Origin: an uncultured Rhodobiaceae bacterium
Lineage (GTDB): Bacteria > Pseudomonadota > Alphaproteobacteria > RS24
Reading direction: 5' to 3'
DNA length: 5,363 bases
Assembly (NCBI GenBank): GCA_913020275.1
Contig: CAJWBV010000078.1
Span: 1-5,363 of the forward strand
Part shown: positions 1 through 5,363 of the stretch, in pieces
Numbering within the stretch: position 1 is the stretch's first letter
Layout: every line of letters starts with the position of its first letter
The notes under the pieces: model-generated
Databases searched by the model: none
Told to the model about the DNA's origin: nothing
Seen by the model: the letters and a program-made list of their open reading frames with translations, nothing else
Made by a program: the position numbers and the translations under genes

Positions 1-1
1 T

Positions 2-682
2 CTTGAGCATCTTCACATGTGGAATTGGGCGGCCAATGAATCCTATGTCGACGAAGAAAACTTCGTGAAGTTTGTCGCCGATGTGATGAATGATGTGCAA
101 GGCGGCAGTCTCAAAATCTTTGAGCGCAAATGGATTGACGGTCTGGCAGGGCGTGAGCTCCTGGAAACATGGCGCGCATTTTACACCGAAATGGCGGCAC
201 GGTTTGAGCAAGTTGACCCGAGAATGCGCCTCAAATGGGCAGGTCCGAGTATGAGCGCGCGATCTTCCATCTCGGCGCGGCTGATGGAAACATGGGCGCA
301 TGGGCAGGAAGTGTATGACCATTTGGGAGTGGTACGCGTTGATGCTGACCGCATAAAAAGCATTGCCGTTCTGGGCACAAATACTTTTGGCTGGACCTAT
401 ACCACGCGCGGTGAAACGCCGGCAGGCCCGATGCCTTATGTATGCTTGACGGCACCTTCAGGTGAAATCTGGGAGTTTGGAGAGCCGTCGACCGAAGAGG
501 TGGTGGAAGGCTCCGCATCAGAGTTTTGTCAGGTAGTGACGCAGGTGCGAAACATTGCCGACACCCAAATTCGCGTGATCGGGCCAATTGCGACGGACTG
601 GATGTCAAAGGCACAATGTTTTGCCGGTGCCCCGGAAACCCCGCCGGCGCCGGGAACGCGATTTACAAAACCATATAATTAA
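2..682 (+). CDS. TIGR03084-type metal-binding protein (DinB / maleylpyruvate-isomerase-like fold), 5' end missing
   Basis: The reading frame is open to the left edge: the codons before the first in-window ATG (position 17) read L-E-H-L-H and run straight into MWNWAA. This matches the HLH-[FM]-WN-x-AA motif that family members carry roughly 40-50 residues from their N-terminus. The ATG at 17 is therefore internal and the true start lies upstream. A second signature follows at residues 91-101 (counted from that ATG), METWAHGQEVYD, giving an E-x3-H pair. In the related mycothiol-dependent maleylpyruvate isomerases, a His from the first motif and this Glu/His pair bind a divalent metal, so I infer a metal site built from His (codon 8-10 or 14-16), Glu91 and His95. 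The later part, with GETPAGPMPYVCLTAPSGEIWEFG, fits the C-terminal domain of the family. The biochemical role is unknown; some databases label relatives 'wyosine base formation domain', which should not be taken as function. No signal peptide or membrane segment is seen in the visible part. The gene ends 12 bases before the preferred bioB start and is probably cotranscribed with it. Confidence 0.8.
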   Translation, partial: LEHLHMWNWAANESYVDEENFVKFVADVMNDVQGGSLKIFERKWIDGLAGRELLETWRAFYTEMAARFEQVDPRMRLKWAGPSMSARSSISARLMETWAHGQEVYDHLGVVRVDADRIKSIAVLGTNTFGWTYTTRGETPAGPMPYVCLTAPSGEIWEFGEPSTEEVVEGSASEFCQVVTQVRNIADTQIRVIGPIATDWMSKAQCFAGAPETPPAPGTRFTKPYN

Positions 683-687
683 AAGGA
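683..687 (+). promoter_or_regulatory. Ribosome binding site that decides the bioB start
   Basis: AAGGA lies just after the TAA of the upstream gene. It is 7 bases from the ATG at 695 but only 1 base from the ATG at 689, so the second ATG is the better start. The upstream stop, this site and the bioB start all fall within about 16 bases, which favours translation in one transcript, possibly with coupling. Confidence 0.6.
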
Positions 688-694
688 AATGAAA

Positions 695-1723
695 ATGTCC
701 GCCACCCAAGAGCATTCCGTCGACGCGTCTGCCGGCTCCGCTGTTTCAGATGACAAAGAGCCCCGTCATAACTGGACGCGGGAAGAAGCCGAGGCTTTGT
801 TCGCGCTGCCGTTCAACGAGCTGATATTTCGAGCCCAGAACACGCATCGGCAATGGTTTGACCCCAACGAGGTGCAAAAAAGCACGCTTTTGTCCATCAA
901 GACCGGCGGGTGTCCTGAAGATTGCGGCTATTGCAGCCAGAGCGCTAAGTTTGAAACCGGTATCAAGGCGACCAAGCTGATGGATGTCGACACGGTTTTG
1001 GAGGGTGCGCGCCGCGCCAAAGCCAGCGGTGCCTCAAGATATTGCATGGGCGCCGCGTGGCGTTCGCCAAAAGATCGCGACATTGACGCAATTGTCGAGA
1101 TGATCAAGGGCGTGCGCGAGATGGGGATGGAAACCTGCATGACATTGGGCATGCTGACGCCTGACCAGGCCGGACGCCTCAAGGAAGCCGGTCTTGATTA
1201 TTACAATCACAATGTCGATACGTCAGAAGAATTTTACGGCGAGATTATCACCACGCGCAATTTTGAAGATCGTATCGAAACCATCCGCCATGTGCAGGAT
1301 GCGGGCATTAATGTATGCGCGGGCGGTATTTTGGGCATGGGCGAACAAATCGGCGACCATGCCAGCATGCTAGTGACGCTGGCCAATCTGAACCCGCAGC
1401 CACAATCGGTGCCGATCAACATGCTGATACCGATTGCGGGCACACCGCTGGGTGAGGCCGAGGCTGTCGATCCGCTGGATTTTGTAAGCTGTATTGCAGT
1501 GGCGCGCATTATGATGCCGAAATCCGTTGTCCGGTTGTCGGCGGGGCGTGAGTGGATGTCGGATGAAACGCAGGCTTTGTGTTTTCTGGCCGGTGCCAAT
1601 TCGATTTTCATTGGCGAGGCATTATTGACTGCCGCCAATCCAGAATTGTCGAAAGATGAAAAGTTGTTTCAGCGTTTGGGGCTAAAGCCAATGCCCGCCC
1701 ATGCGTGCCCGTCTGCTGTCTAA
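695..1723 (+). CDS. bioB: Biotin synthase (radical SAM, dethiobiotin sulfurtransferase)
   Basis: BioB inserts sulfur into dethiobiotin to form biotin, the last step of biotin synthesis, in the cytoplasm. It uses AdoMet radical chemistry at a [4Fe-4S] cluster and a sacrificial [2Fe-2S] cluster. From the ATG at 695 the protein has 342 residues, close to the 346 of E. coli BioB. The radical-SAM motif [11 protein letters not shown] gives Cys73, Cys77 and Cys80. The second-cluster ligands are all present at a constant offset of 20 from E. coli numbering: Cys117 (RYCMGAAW), Cys148 (METC), Cys208 (NVCAGG) and Arg280 (VVRLSAGRE). YNHNVDT (170-176) carries the substrate-contacting Asn171, Asn173 and Asp175. 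[13 protein letters not shown] and [16 protein letters not shown] are also typical. A 20-residue hydrophilic N-terminal extension precedes the conserved core. The ATG at 689 would add Met-Lys but sits 1 base from the Shine-Dalgarno, so I prefer 695. No bioF, bioD, bioA or bioC is in the window, and no convincing BioR- or BirA-type operator is visible just upstream; the promoter presumably lies before the preceding gene. The product looks intact and active. Confidence 0.97.
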   Translation: MSATQEHSVDASAGSAVSDDKEPRHNWTREEAEALFALPFNELIFRAQNTHRQWFDPNEVQKSTLLSIKTGGCPEDCGYCSQSAKFETGIKATKLMDVDTVLEGARRAKASGASRYCMGAAWRSPKDRDIDAIVEMIKGVREMGMETCMTLGMLTPDQAGRLKEAGLDYYNHNVDTSEEFYGEIITTRNFEDRIETIRHVQDAGINVCAGGILGMGEQIGDHASMLVTLANLNPQPQSVPINMLIPIAGTPLGEAEAVDPLDFVSCIAVARIMMPKSVVRLSAGREWMSDETQALCFLAGANSIFIGEALLTAANPELSKDEKLFQRLGLKPMPAHACPSAV

Positions 1724-1743
1724 AGGCCGTTAATAGGCCTATT
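1724..1743. terminator. Short inverted repeats between the convergent bioB and thioesterase stops
   Basis: AGGCC at 1724-1728 can pair with GGCCT at 1736-1740 across a 7-base loop, and overlapping it is a perfect 12-base palindrome, AATAGGCCTATT, at 1732-1743. The 15-base gap between the two stop codons (1723 and 1739) leaves no room for a larger element. The stem is only 5 bp and no clear U-tract follows on either strand, so a weak bidirectional terminator is possible but chance is a fair alternative. Confidence 0.2.
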
Positions 1744-2524
1744 CAAAGACCGCGATCATTTGCATTGCGTCCATGATGCGGGTGCCGTCGGCATCCCAAA
1801 CATTCATGATTTGTGACGCATAGCCATTGCCGGCATGTTGAGAAAACGTGTTGAGCAACCACCAGCCATCACGCGTTTGTGGAGCATCGACCAGCATATT
1901 GATATTCCAGTTCATTGAACTGATGCCGCGCACGGTCTTCATCATGCCCAGCACGGCGGGTGGTGGCGCATCGCCCAGTGCGATGAGCGGCACAATGCCG
2001 TCGCGGGCATTTGCATCCTTGTGGCGGAACCAAATCAGATTATCGGCTTCTGCCGAGCCGGACATGGGCACGGATAATTTTATAGCGCGTGCCTCGAAAT
2101 GCTTCATGAATATGGGCACGCGGTCATCCCAGGCAAGGTTAGGAATTTCCTCGGGTTGGGGAATATCATCGCGGCGCGGATAATGCGCCTGTACCTGCAT
2201 GTCACGATTAACCCCAAAGGTGAAAATTGCCCGCCCGGCGAGCGCATCATCGCCGGTCAATCTGGCTTCAATCGTGACCGTGTTTTTTCCGCGTCGCAAA
2301 ATATTCGTCGAAACTTTAATGCGCCCCGATGCTGGGCCGACGAAATTAATCTGAATGGTTCGCAAGGGCGGTAGGTCGTCATGCGCGCTTTGCACTGCCG
2401 CCAGCATCAACGCGCCGGTCAGTCCACCATAGGCTGTGCGCCCTTGGGTCCAGCCGTCCGGCGTTTCGATTTCTGCGGCGGTTTGATGATGTAAAAATTC
2501 GTCAATGAGGCGGGAAAATTCCAT
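1739..2524 (-). CDS. Acyl-CoA thioesterase-like protein (TesB-type double hotdog)
   Basis: The 261-residue protein fits the double-hotdog thioesterase family related to E. coli TesB (286 aa), which hydrolyses acyl-CoA to free acid and CoA in the cytoplasm. The N-terminal hotdog spans roughly residues 10-110, with the characteristic QGRTAYGGLTGALM at 27-40 (the hotdog helix) followed by strands around RTIQINFVGPASG (55-67) and NTVTIEARL (81-89). The C-terminal hotdog, about 150-261, carries LGDAPPPAVL (183-192), SSMNWNINML (202-211) and a final strand ending MDAMQMIAVFE. By analogy with the TesB Asp-Thr-Gln catalytic set I infer Asp185, Ser203 and Gln255 here, with Ser in place of Thr; this alignment was done by eye. 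The start ATG at 2524 is preceded by a GAGAGA stretch serving as a modest ribosome binding site. There is no signal peptide. The GIY-YIG gene lies 80 bases upstream on the same strand, so both may share a transcript. The physiological acyl substrate cannot be told from sequence. Confidence 0.85.
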   Translation of the reverse strand: MEFSRLIDEFLHHQTAAEIETPDGWTQGRTAYGGLTGALMLAAVQSAHDDLPPLRTIQINFVGPASGRIKVSTNILRRGKNTVTIEARLTGDDALAGRAIFTFGVNRDMQVQAHYPRRDDIPQPEEIPNLAWDDRVPIFMKHFEARAIKLSVPMSGSAEADNLIWFRHKDANARDGIVPLIALGDAPPPAVLGMMKTVRGISSMNWNINMLVDAPQTRDGWWLLNTFSQHAGNGYASQIMNVWDADGTRIMDAMQMIAVFE

Positions 2525-2572
2525 GGGCGTCTCTCAGCTGTCGGGGTGGGAAGGGCGCGTCTGTGTTTTGTC

Positions 2573-2587
2573 CGGTGCAAGGCACCG
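2573..2587. terminator. Perfect 6-bp stem-loop between the GIY-YIG and thioesterase genes
   Basis: CGGTGC (2573-2578), loop AAG, then GCACCG (2582-2587) form a perfect hairpin 17 bases beyond the GIY-YIG stop codon. In the leftward direction of transcription it is followed by GACAAAACAC, not a U-tract, so it is not a classical intrinsic terminator. It might weaken read-through into the thioesterase gene or protect the upstream message's 3' end. The rest of the 80-base gap (2525-2604) holds nothing else I recognise. Confidence 0.3.
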
Positions 2588-2604
2588 CTGATTTTCTATC
2601 TATA

Positions 2605-2940
2605 TCAATCGGGCATGCCATCAAGACCCGTGCCCAACATCAGGGCGCGGCGGGTTTTACGGTCTTTTTTCAGTTCATATTCGCGGGCCATGGCTTCGCT
2701 GCGCGTGTTGAAAACTTCGCTATGCACCAGCCGCCATTGCCGCCCGCGGGTTGATTTGGCGCCCGCGCCCGCATTATGCGCGGCAAGGCGTTTTTCCAAA
2801 TCGGTTGTCCAGCCGACATAGCTGCGCGCGGCACCTTGATCGCATGTTGCAATGAGATAGACATAATTGGGCTTAGGGGTAAGCGCTTTTATTTTGGAAG
2901 CTTCGGGTGATTGCTCAGCGCTGGATGGTGTGTCCGCCAT
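2605..2940 (-). CDS. GIY-YIG nuclease family protein (YhbQ / UPF0213-like)
   Basis: This is a small single-domain member of the GIY-YIG superfamily, 111 residues against about 80-100 for most stand-alone relatives; the excess is a polar N-terminal tail (residues 1-24, rich in Ser, Glu, Pro and Lys). The domain begins with YVYLI (26-30, the GIY strand), then SYVGWT (40-45, the YIG strand), DLEKRLAAHNAG (47-58) with the conserved Arg51 and His55-Asn56, GAKSTRGR (60-67), and SEAMAREYELKKDRK (81-95), where Glu87 matches the metal-binding Glu of UvrC-type domains. All catalytic positions of the fold seem present, so nuclease activity is possible. The cellular role of these stand-alone proteins is poorly known; YhbQ-type proteins have been linked to DNA repair or structure-specific cleavage. 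The ATG at 2940 is the only normal start before the domain. The nearest purine-rich stretch, GAGG, lies just 2 bases before it, so initiation is poorly placed or leaderless. It diverges from speA across 68 bases. Confidence 0.88.
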   Translation of the reverse strand: MADTPSSAEQSPEASKIKALTPKPNYVYLIATCDQGAARSYVGWTTDLEKRLAAHNAGAGAKSTRGRQWRLVHSEVFNTRSEAMAREYELKKDRKTRRALMLGTGLDGMPD

Positions 2941-2956
2941 GGCCTCAATATATGAC

Positions 2957-2983
2957 TTTACAGGATTTTTGAAAGTGTCTAAT
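2957..2983 (+). promoter_or_regulatory. Candidate sigma-70-type promoter for speA
   Basis: TTTACA at 2957-2962 (5 of 6 matches to TTGACA) and TCTAAT at 2978-2983 (5 of 6 to TATAAT) are separated by 15 bases, shorter than the usual 16-18. Transcription would start near 2990, leaving a leader of about 19 bases that includes the GGAG at 2999-3002. A better spaced pair, TTGAAA (2969-2974) and TATTAC (2992-2997) with a 17-base spacer, would start transcription past the Shine-Dalgarno and is therefore less likely. Assigned by eye only. Confidence 0.25.
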
Positions 2984-3008
2984 CACGAACTTATTACCGG
3001 AGTGTTCA

Positions 3009-4937
3009 ATGTCTGAAGCACAAAATACCGTGGCGTTGCCGCCTTATCCCGAAATAGAAAAAGCGGATGCATTATATGGTGTTTCACGCTGGGGTGGCGG
3101 ATTTATCCGCATTCTGGAAAACGGCCATATCGGTCTAGTGCACCCCGACCGCCCCGATGCGGTGCCCACCGACCTTATGCATATTATCGACAGTCTGAAC
3201 GAGCGCGGCATTACTGCGCCGGTGCTGCTGCGCGTGGCCGATTTTATTTCTTACCGCATTGACCAGATCAATGCTCTGTTCTCCTCGGCGATTGAAGAAC
3301 AGGGCTATAAAAACCGTTATCAGGGTGTGTTTCCCGTGAAGGTCAACCAGCAGGCACAGGTGATCGACCGCATTGTGGCCTATGGCAGGTCGCATGATTT
3401 CGGCCTTGAGGTTGGGTCCAAAGCCGAACTTCTGATTGCGCTGGCGCAGGATTTGGGGCCGCGCGCGGCACTCATCTGCAATGGCGTCAAAGATGCCGAA
3501 TTTGTGCGTCTGGCGCTGATGTCGCAACGCCTCGGCTTTAACGTGTTTCTCGTGCTGGAAAGCCCGCGTGAAGTTGAGCTTGTTTTACGCGAGGCTGATG
3601 CGCTGGGCGTGCGCCCGCAACTGGGCATCCGCATCAAACTTACCCATGAAGTGAGCGGCAATTGGGCGGCCTCCAGCGGCGATCGCTCGACTTTCGGCAT
3701 GAGCATTGCCCAAGTTATGGATGTGATCGATGCATTGCGCGCGCGCAATTATCTTGATTGCCTGAAATTGCAACACAGTCATCTGGGCAGTCAGGTGCCG
3801 AATATTATCGAAATCCGCATGGCGGCGCAGGAAGCCTGCCGGTTTTTCGTTGAAATATCGCGCGAGGGGGCACCGCTTGAATTTCTCGATCTGGGCGGCG
3901 GTCTGGGGGTTGATTATACCGGCGAACACCGTGCAGCGGAAAATTCCACCAATTACACGCTTTCCGAATATTGTCTGAACATTGTCGAAACCGTGCGCTA
4001 TGCAATGGACGAAGCCGAGATGCCGCATCCGGTTATTATCACCGAAAGCGGGCGCTCATGCGTGGCGCAATCATCCATGTTGCTTTTCAATGTGCTGGAA
4101 GCGACGCGTTATGACAGTCCGGAGCCCGTTTGGGCGCATCCTGACGACCACATGATCCTCAAAAACATGCTCAATATTGAAAGCTATCTGAGCGCAGAGC
4201 GCGTACATGAATGCTGGAATGATTTGGTTTTCTATCGCAATGAAATGCGTGCGCTTTTGAAAAGCGGGCAGGTGAGCCTGCGCGAAACGGCCAAGGCCGA
4301 GCGCGCGCACCTATATCTCATGAACCGCATCAAATCGCTGCTGGCAGGTGTCGAAGGCGGCAATGATGAGATGGAACTGGCCGTTCAGCAGGCCGCCGAT
4401 ATTTATCACGGCAATTTCTCCCTGTTCCAGAGCCTGCCGGATGTTTGGGCCATTGACCAGTTGCACCCGATTGCGCCGCTCCACCGATTGCGCGAAAAAC
4501 CCACGCGCCGAGCCGTCATCAGCGATATTACCTGCGACAGTGACGGCAAGATTGACCGCTTCGTGCTTGGCGACGGTGTATCGAAAACCCTGCCCGTGCA
4601 TGAGCTCGAGGCGACATGTGATTATTATCTTGGTGTGTTTTTTATCGGCGCCTATCAAGAAACACTCGGCGATTTGCATAATTTATTTGGCGACACCAAT
4701 GTGGTGACGGTGGAGTTGCAGGACGATGGCCGGTTCGAGCTGATGCACGAGCAAGAAGGCGATACGGTTGCCGAAGTGCTGACCTATGTTGAATATGAAC
4801 CGCGCCGGTTGGTTGACGGGTTCAAGGCGATTGTCGAGCGCGCCGTGCATGAAGGGGCCATCGCCCCGCGTGATCGGCGCGAGATGATTGACGCATTCAA
4901 AGACAGCATTAATGGCTATACCTATTTCGAGCATTGA
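3009..4937 (+). CDS. speA: Biosynthetic arginine decarboxylase (PLP-dependent, SpeA type)
   Basis: SpeA decarboxylates L-arginine to agmatine, the entry to putrescine and spermidine synthesis by the agmatine route. The protein has 642 residues, near the 658 of E. coli SpeA, and is collinear with it: an N-terminal alanine-racemase-like PLP barrel (about 75-370), a SpeA-specific helical insert (about 375-480, around HMILKNMLNIESYLS) and a C-terminal beta domain. The Schiff-base lysine is Lys111 in YQGVFPVKVNQ. LQHSHLGSQ (254-262) carries the His that stacks on PLP, LDLGGGLGVDY (293-303) is the glycine-rich phosphate loop, and ITESGRS (344-350) is the third cofactor-contact motif. DITCDSDGKID (506-516) holds the active-site Cys509 and Asp510 donated across the dimer, and GAYQE (547-551) contains the conserved Tyr549. 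All key residues are present. A GGAG Shine-Dalgarno at 2999-3002 lies 6 bases before the ATG, confirming the start. No signal peptide is seen, as expected for a cytoplasmic enzyme. The next gene follows after 18 bases with no terminator between. Confidence 0.97.
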   Translation: MSEAQNTVALPPYPEIEKADALYGVSRWGGGFIRILENGHIGLVHPDRPDAVPTDLMHIIDSLNERGITAPVLLRVADFISYRIDQINALFSSAIEEQGYKNRYQGVFPVKVNQQAQVIDRIVAYGRSHDFGLEVGSKAELLIALAQDLGPRAALICNGVKDAEFVRLALMSQRLGFNVFLVLESPREVELVLREADALGVRPQLGIRIKLTHEVSGNWAASSGDRSTFGMSIAQVMDVIDALRARNYLDCLKLQHSHLGSQVPNIIEIRMAAQEACRFFVEISREGAPLEFLDLGGGLGVDYTGEHRAAENSTNYTLSEYCLNIVETVRYAMDEAEMPHPVIITESGRSCVAQSSMLLFNVLEATRYDSPEPVWAHPDDHMILKNMLNIESYLSAERVHECWNDLVFYRNEMRALLKSGQVSLRETAKAERAHLYLMNRIKSLLAGVEGGNDEMELAVQQAADIYHGNFSLFQSLPDVWAIDQLHPIAPLHRLREKPTRRAVISDITCDSDGKIDRFVLGDGVSKTLPVHELEATCDYYLGVFFIGAYQETLGDLHNLFGDTNVVTVELQDDGRFELMHEQEGDTVAEVLTYVEYEPRRLVDGFKAIVERAVHEGAIAPRDRREMIDAFKDSINGYTYFEH

Positions 4938-4955
4938 GGCCAAAGGGAGCCTAGC

Positions 4956-5363
4956 ATGACGAAAACTCTGGTTATCGGGGCGGGTGGCGTCGGATCGGTG
5001 GCGGTTCATAAAATGGCGATGTGTCCGGACGTTTTTGGCGATGTTTTGCTGGCAAGCCGCCGTATAGCCAAATGCGATGACATAGCTCAAAGCGTGACCA
5101 AGCGCTTCGGCGCGAAAATCGAAACGGCGGAGCTTGATGCCGATGATACGCAAAAAACAGTAGATTTGATTGCGCGGTTCAAACCAGACCTTGTTGTCAA
5201 TCTAGCACTGCCGTATCAAGACCTTGCTATTATGGATGCCTGTCTTGCGACGGGTGTCGATTATCTGGATACGGCGAATTATGAGCCGCGCGACGAGGCC
5301 AAGTTTGAATATCACTGGCAATGGGCGTATCACGACCGCTTTGTTGAGCGTGGCATCATGGCG
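4956..5363 (+). CDS. Saccharopine-dehydrogenase-like protein, probable carboxy(nor)spermidine dehydrogenase, 3' end missing
   Basis: The first 136 residues are visible and the frame is open at the right edge; family members are about 400 residues, so roughly two thirds are missing. The start is well supported: AAAGGGAG at 4942-4949 ends 6 bases before the ATG. The N-terminus is a Rossmann fold with VIGAGGVGS (6-14), LLASRR (31-36; the Arg pair suits the 2'-phosphate of NADP), DLVVNLALPYQDL (78-90) and VDYLDTANYEP (101-111). KFEYHWQWAYHDRFVERGIMA (116-136) resembles carboxynorspermidine/carboxyspermidine dehydrogenases more than lysine-pathway saccharopine dehydrogenases. Those enzymes reductively condense aspartate semialdehyde with putrescine (or diaminopropane) to carboxyspermidine (or carboxynorspermidine), which a decarboxylase (NspC type) turns into spermidine. 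Position 18 bases after speA supports a polyamine role. The alternative, another saccharopine-dehydrogenase-like reductase, cannot be excluded without the substrate domain. Confidence 0.85.
   Translation, partial: MTKTLVIGAGGVGSVAVHKMAMCPDVFGDVLLASRRIAKCDDIAQSVTKRFGAKIETAELDADDTQKTVDLIARFKPDLVVNLALPYQDLAIMDACLATGVDYLDTANYEPRDEAKFEYHWQWAYHDRFVERGIMA

Noticed and set aside
17..19. ATG at 17 as the start of the first gene
   Set aside because: The frame continues upstream to the window edge with L-E-H-L-H, part of the family's conserved HLH-x-WN motif, so the ATG is internal to a gene that begins outside the window.
1234..1638. 134-codon leftward open frame opposite bioB
   Set aside because: It is antisense to highly conserved BioB sequence and has no independent evidence of coding.
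2546..2821. Rightward open frame opposite the GIY-YIG gene
   Set aside because: It overlaps a clearly recognisable GIY-YIG domain on the other strand, its translation is Arg/Ser-rich with no recognisable motif, and it has no good ribosome binding site.
2969..2997. TTGAAA - 17 bases - TATTAC as the speA promoter
   Set aside because: The spacing is ideal, but transcription would start near 3004, past the GGAG at 2999-3002, removing the good Shine-Dalgarno; the pair further upstream is more consistent.
4348..4707. 119-codon open frame inside speA in another + frame
   Set aside because: It lies wholly within the conserved C-terminal part of SpeA, and its translation shows no family features.
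4683..5153. 156-codon leftward open frame across the speA / dehydrogenase junction
   Set aside because: It is antisense to two well-supported genes, including their intergenic Shine-Dalgarno, and its translation has no recognisable domain; it is a codon-bias shadow.

Overview
The window reads as ordinary bacterial chromosome, probably from an alphaproteobacterium. That assignment rests on the moderately GC-rich, densely packed coding sequence, the flavour of the proteins (BioB, a TesB-like thioesterase and the speA to saccharopine-dehydrogenase-like pairing) and Shine-Dalgarno starts. It is an inference from protein character, and I cannot name a genus. There is no sign of an insertion sequence, prophage, CRISPR array, tRNA or rRNA.

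Layout from left to right: (1) the 3' part of a TIGR03084-type (DinB/maleylpyruvate-isomerase-like) metal-binding protein gene, open at the left edge, followed within 12 bases by bioB (biotin synthase), both on the + strand. (2) Two genes on the - strand, transcribed leftward: a small GIY-YIG nuclease-family protein and then a double-hotdog acyl-CoA thioesterase-like protein, whose stop lies only 15 bases from the bioB stop (convergent ends). (3) A 68-base divergent intergenic region at 2941-3008. (4) On the + strand, speA (biosynthetic arginine decarboxylase) and, 18 bases later, a saccharopine-dehydrogenase-like gene that runs off the right edge and fits carboxy(nor)spermidine dehydrogenase.

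Functionally, the right half is the most coherent part. Arginine decarboxylase makes agmatine, the precursor of putrescine. Carboxyspermidine dehydrogenase condenses putrescine with aspartate semialdehyde in the AdoMet-independent route to spermidine, so the two genes look like one polyamine operon. The left half holds the last step of biotin synthesis (dethiobiotin to biotin), coupled to a metal-binding protein of unknown role. No other biotin genes are visible.

I find no previously undescribed system here. There is no gene-free stretch longer than 80 bases; the longest gaps are 2525-2604 and 2941-3008. The observations worth a second look are the polyamine gene pairing, the tight TIGR03084-bioB linkage, the bioB start choice, and small regulatory or hairpin features between genes.
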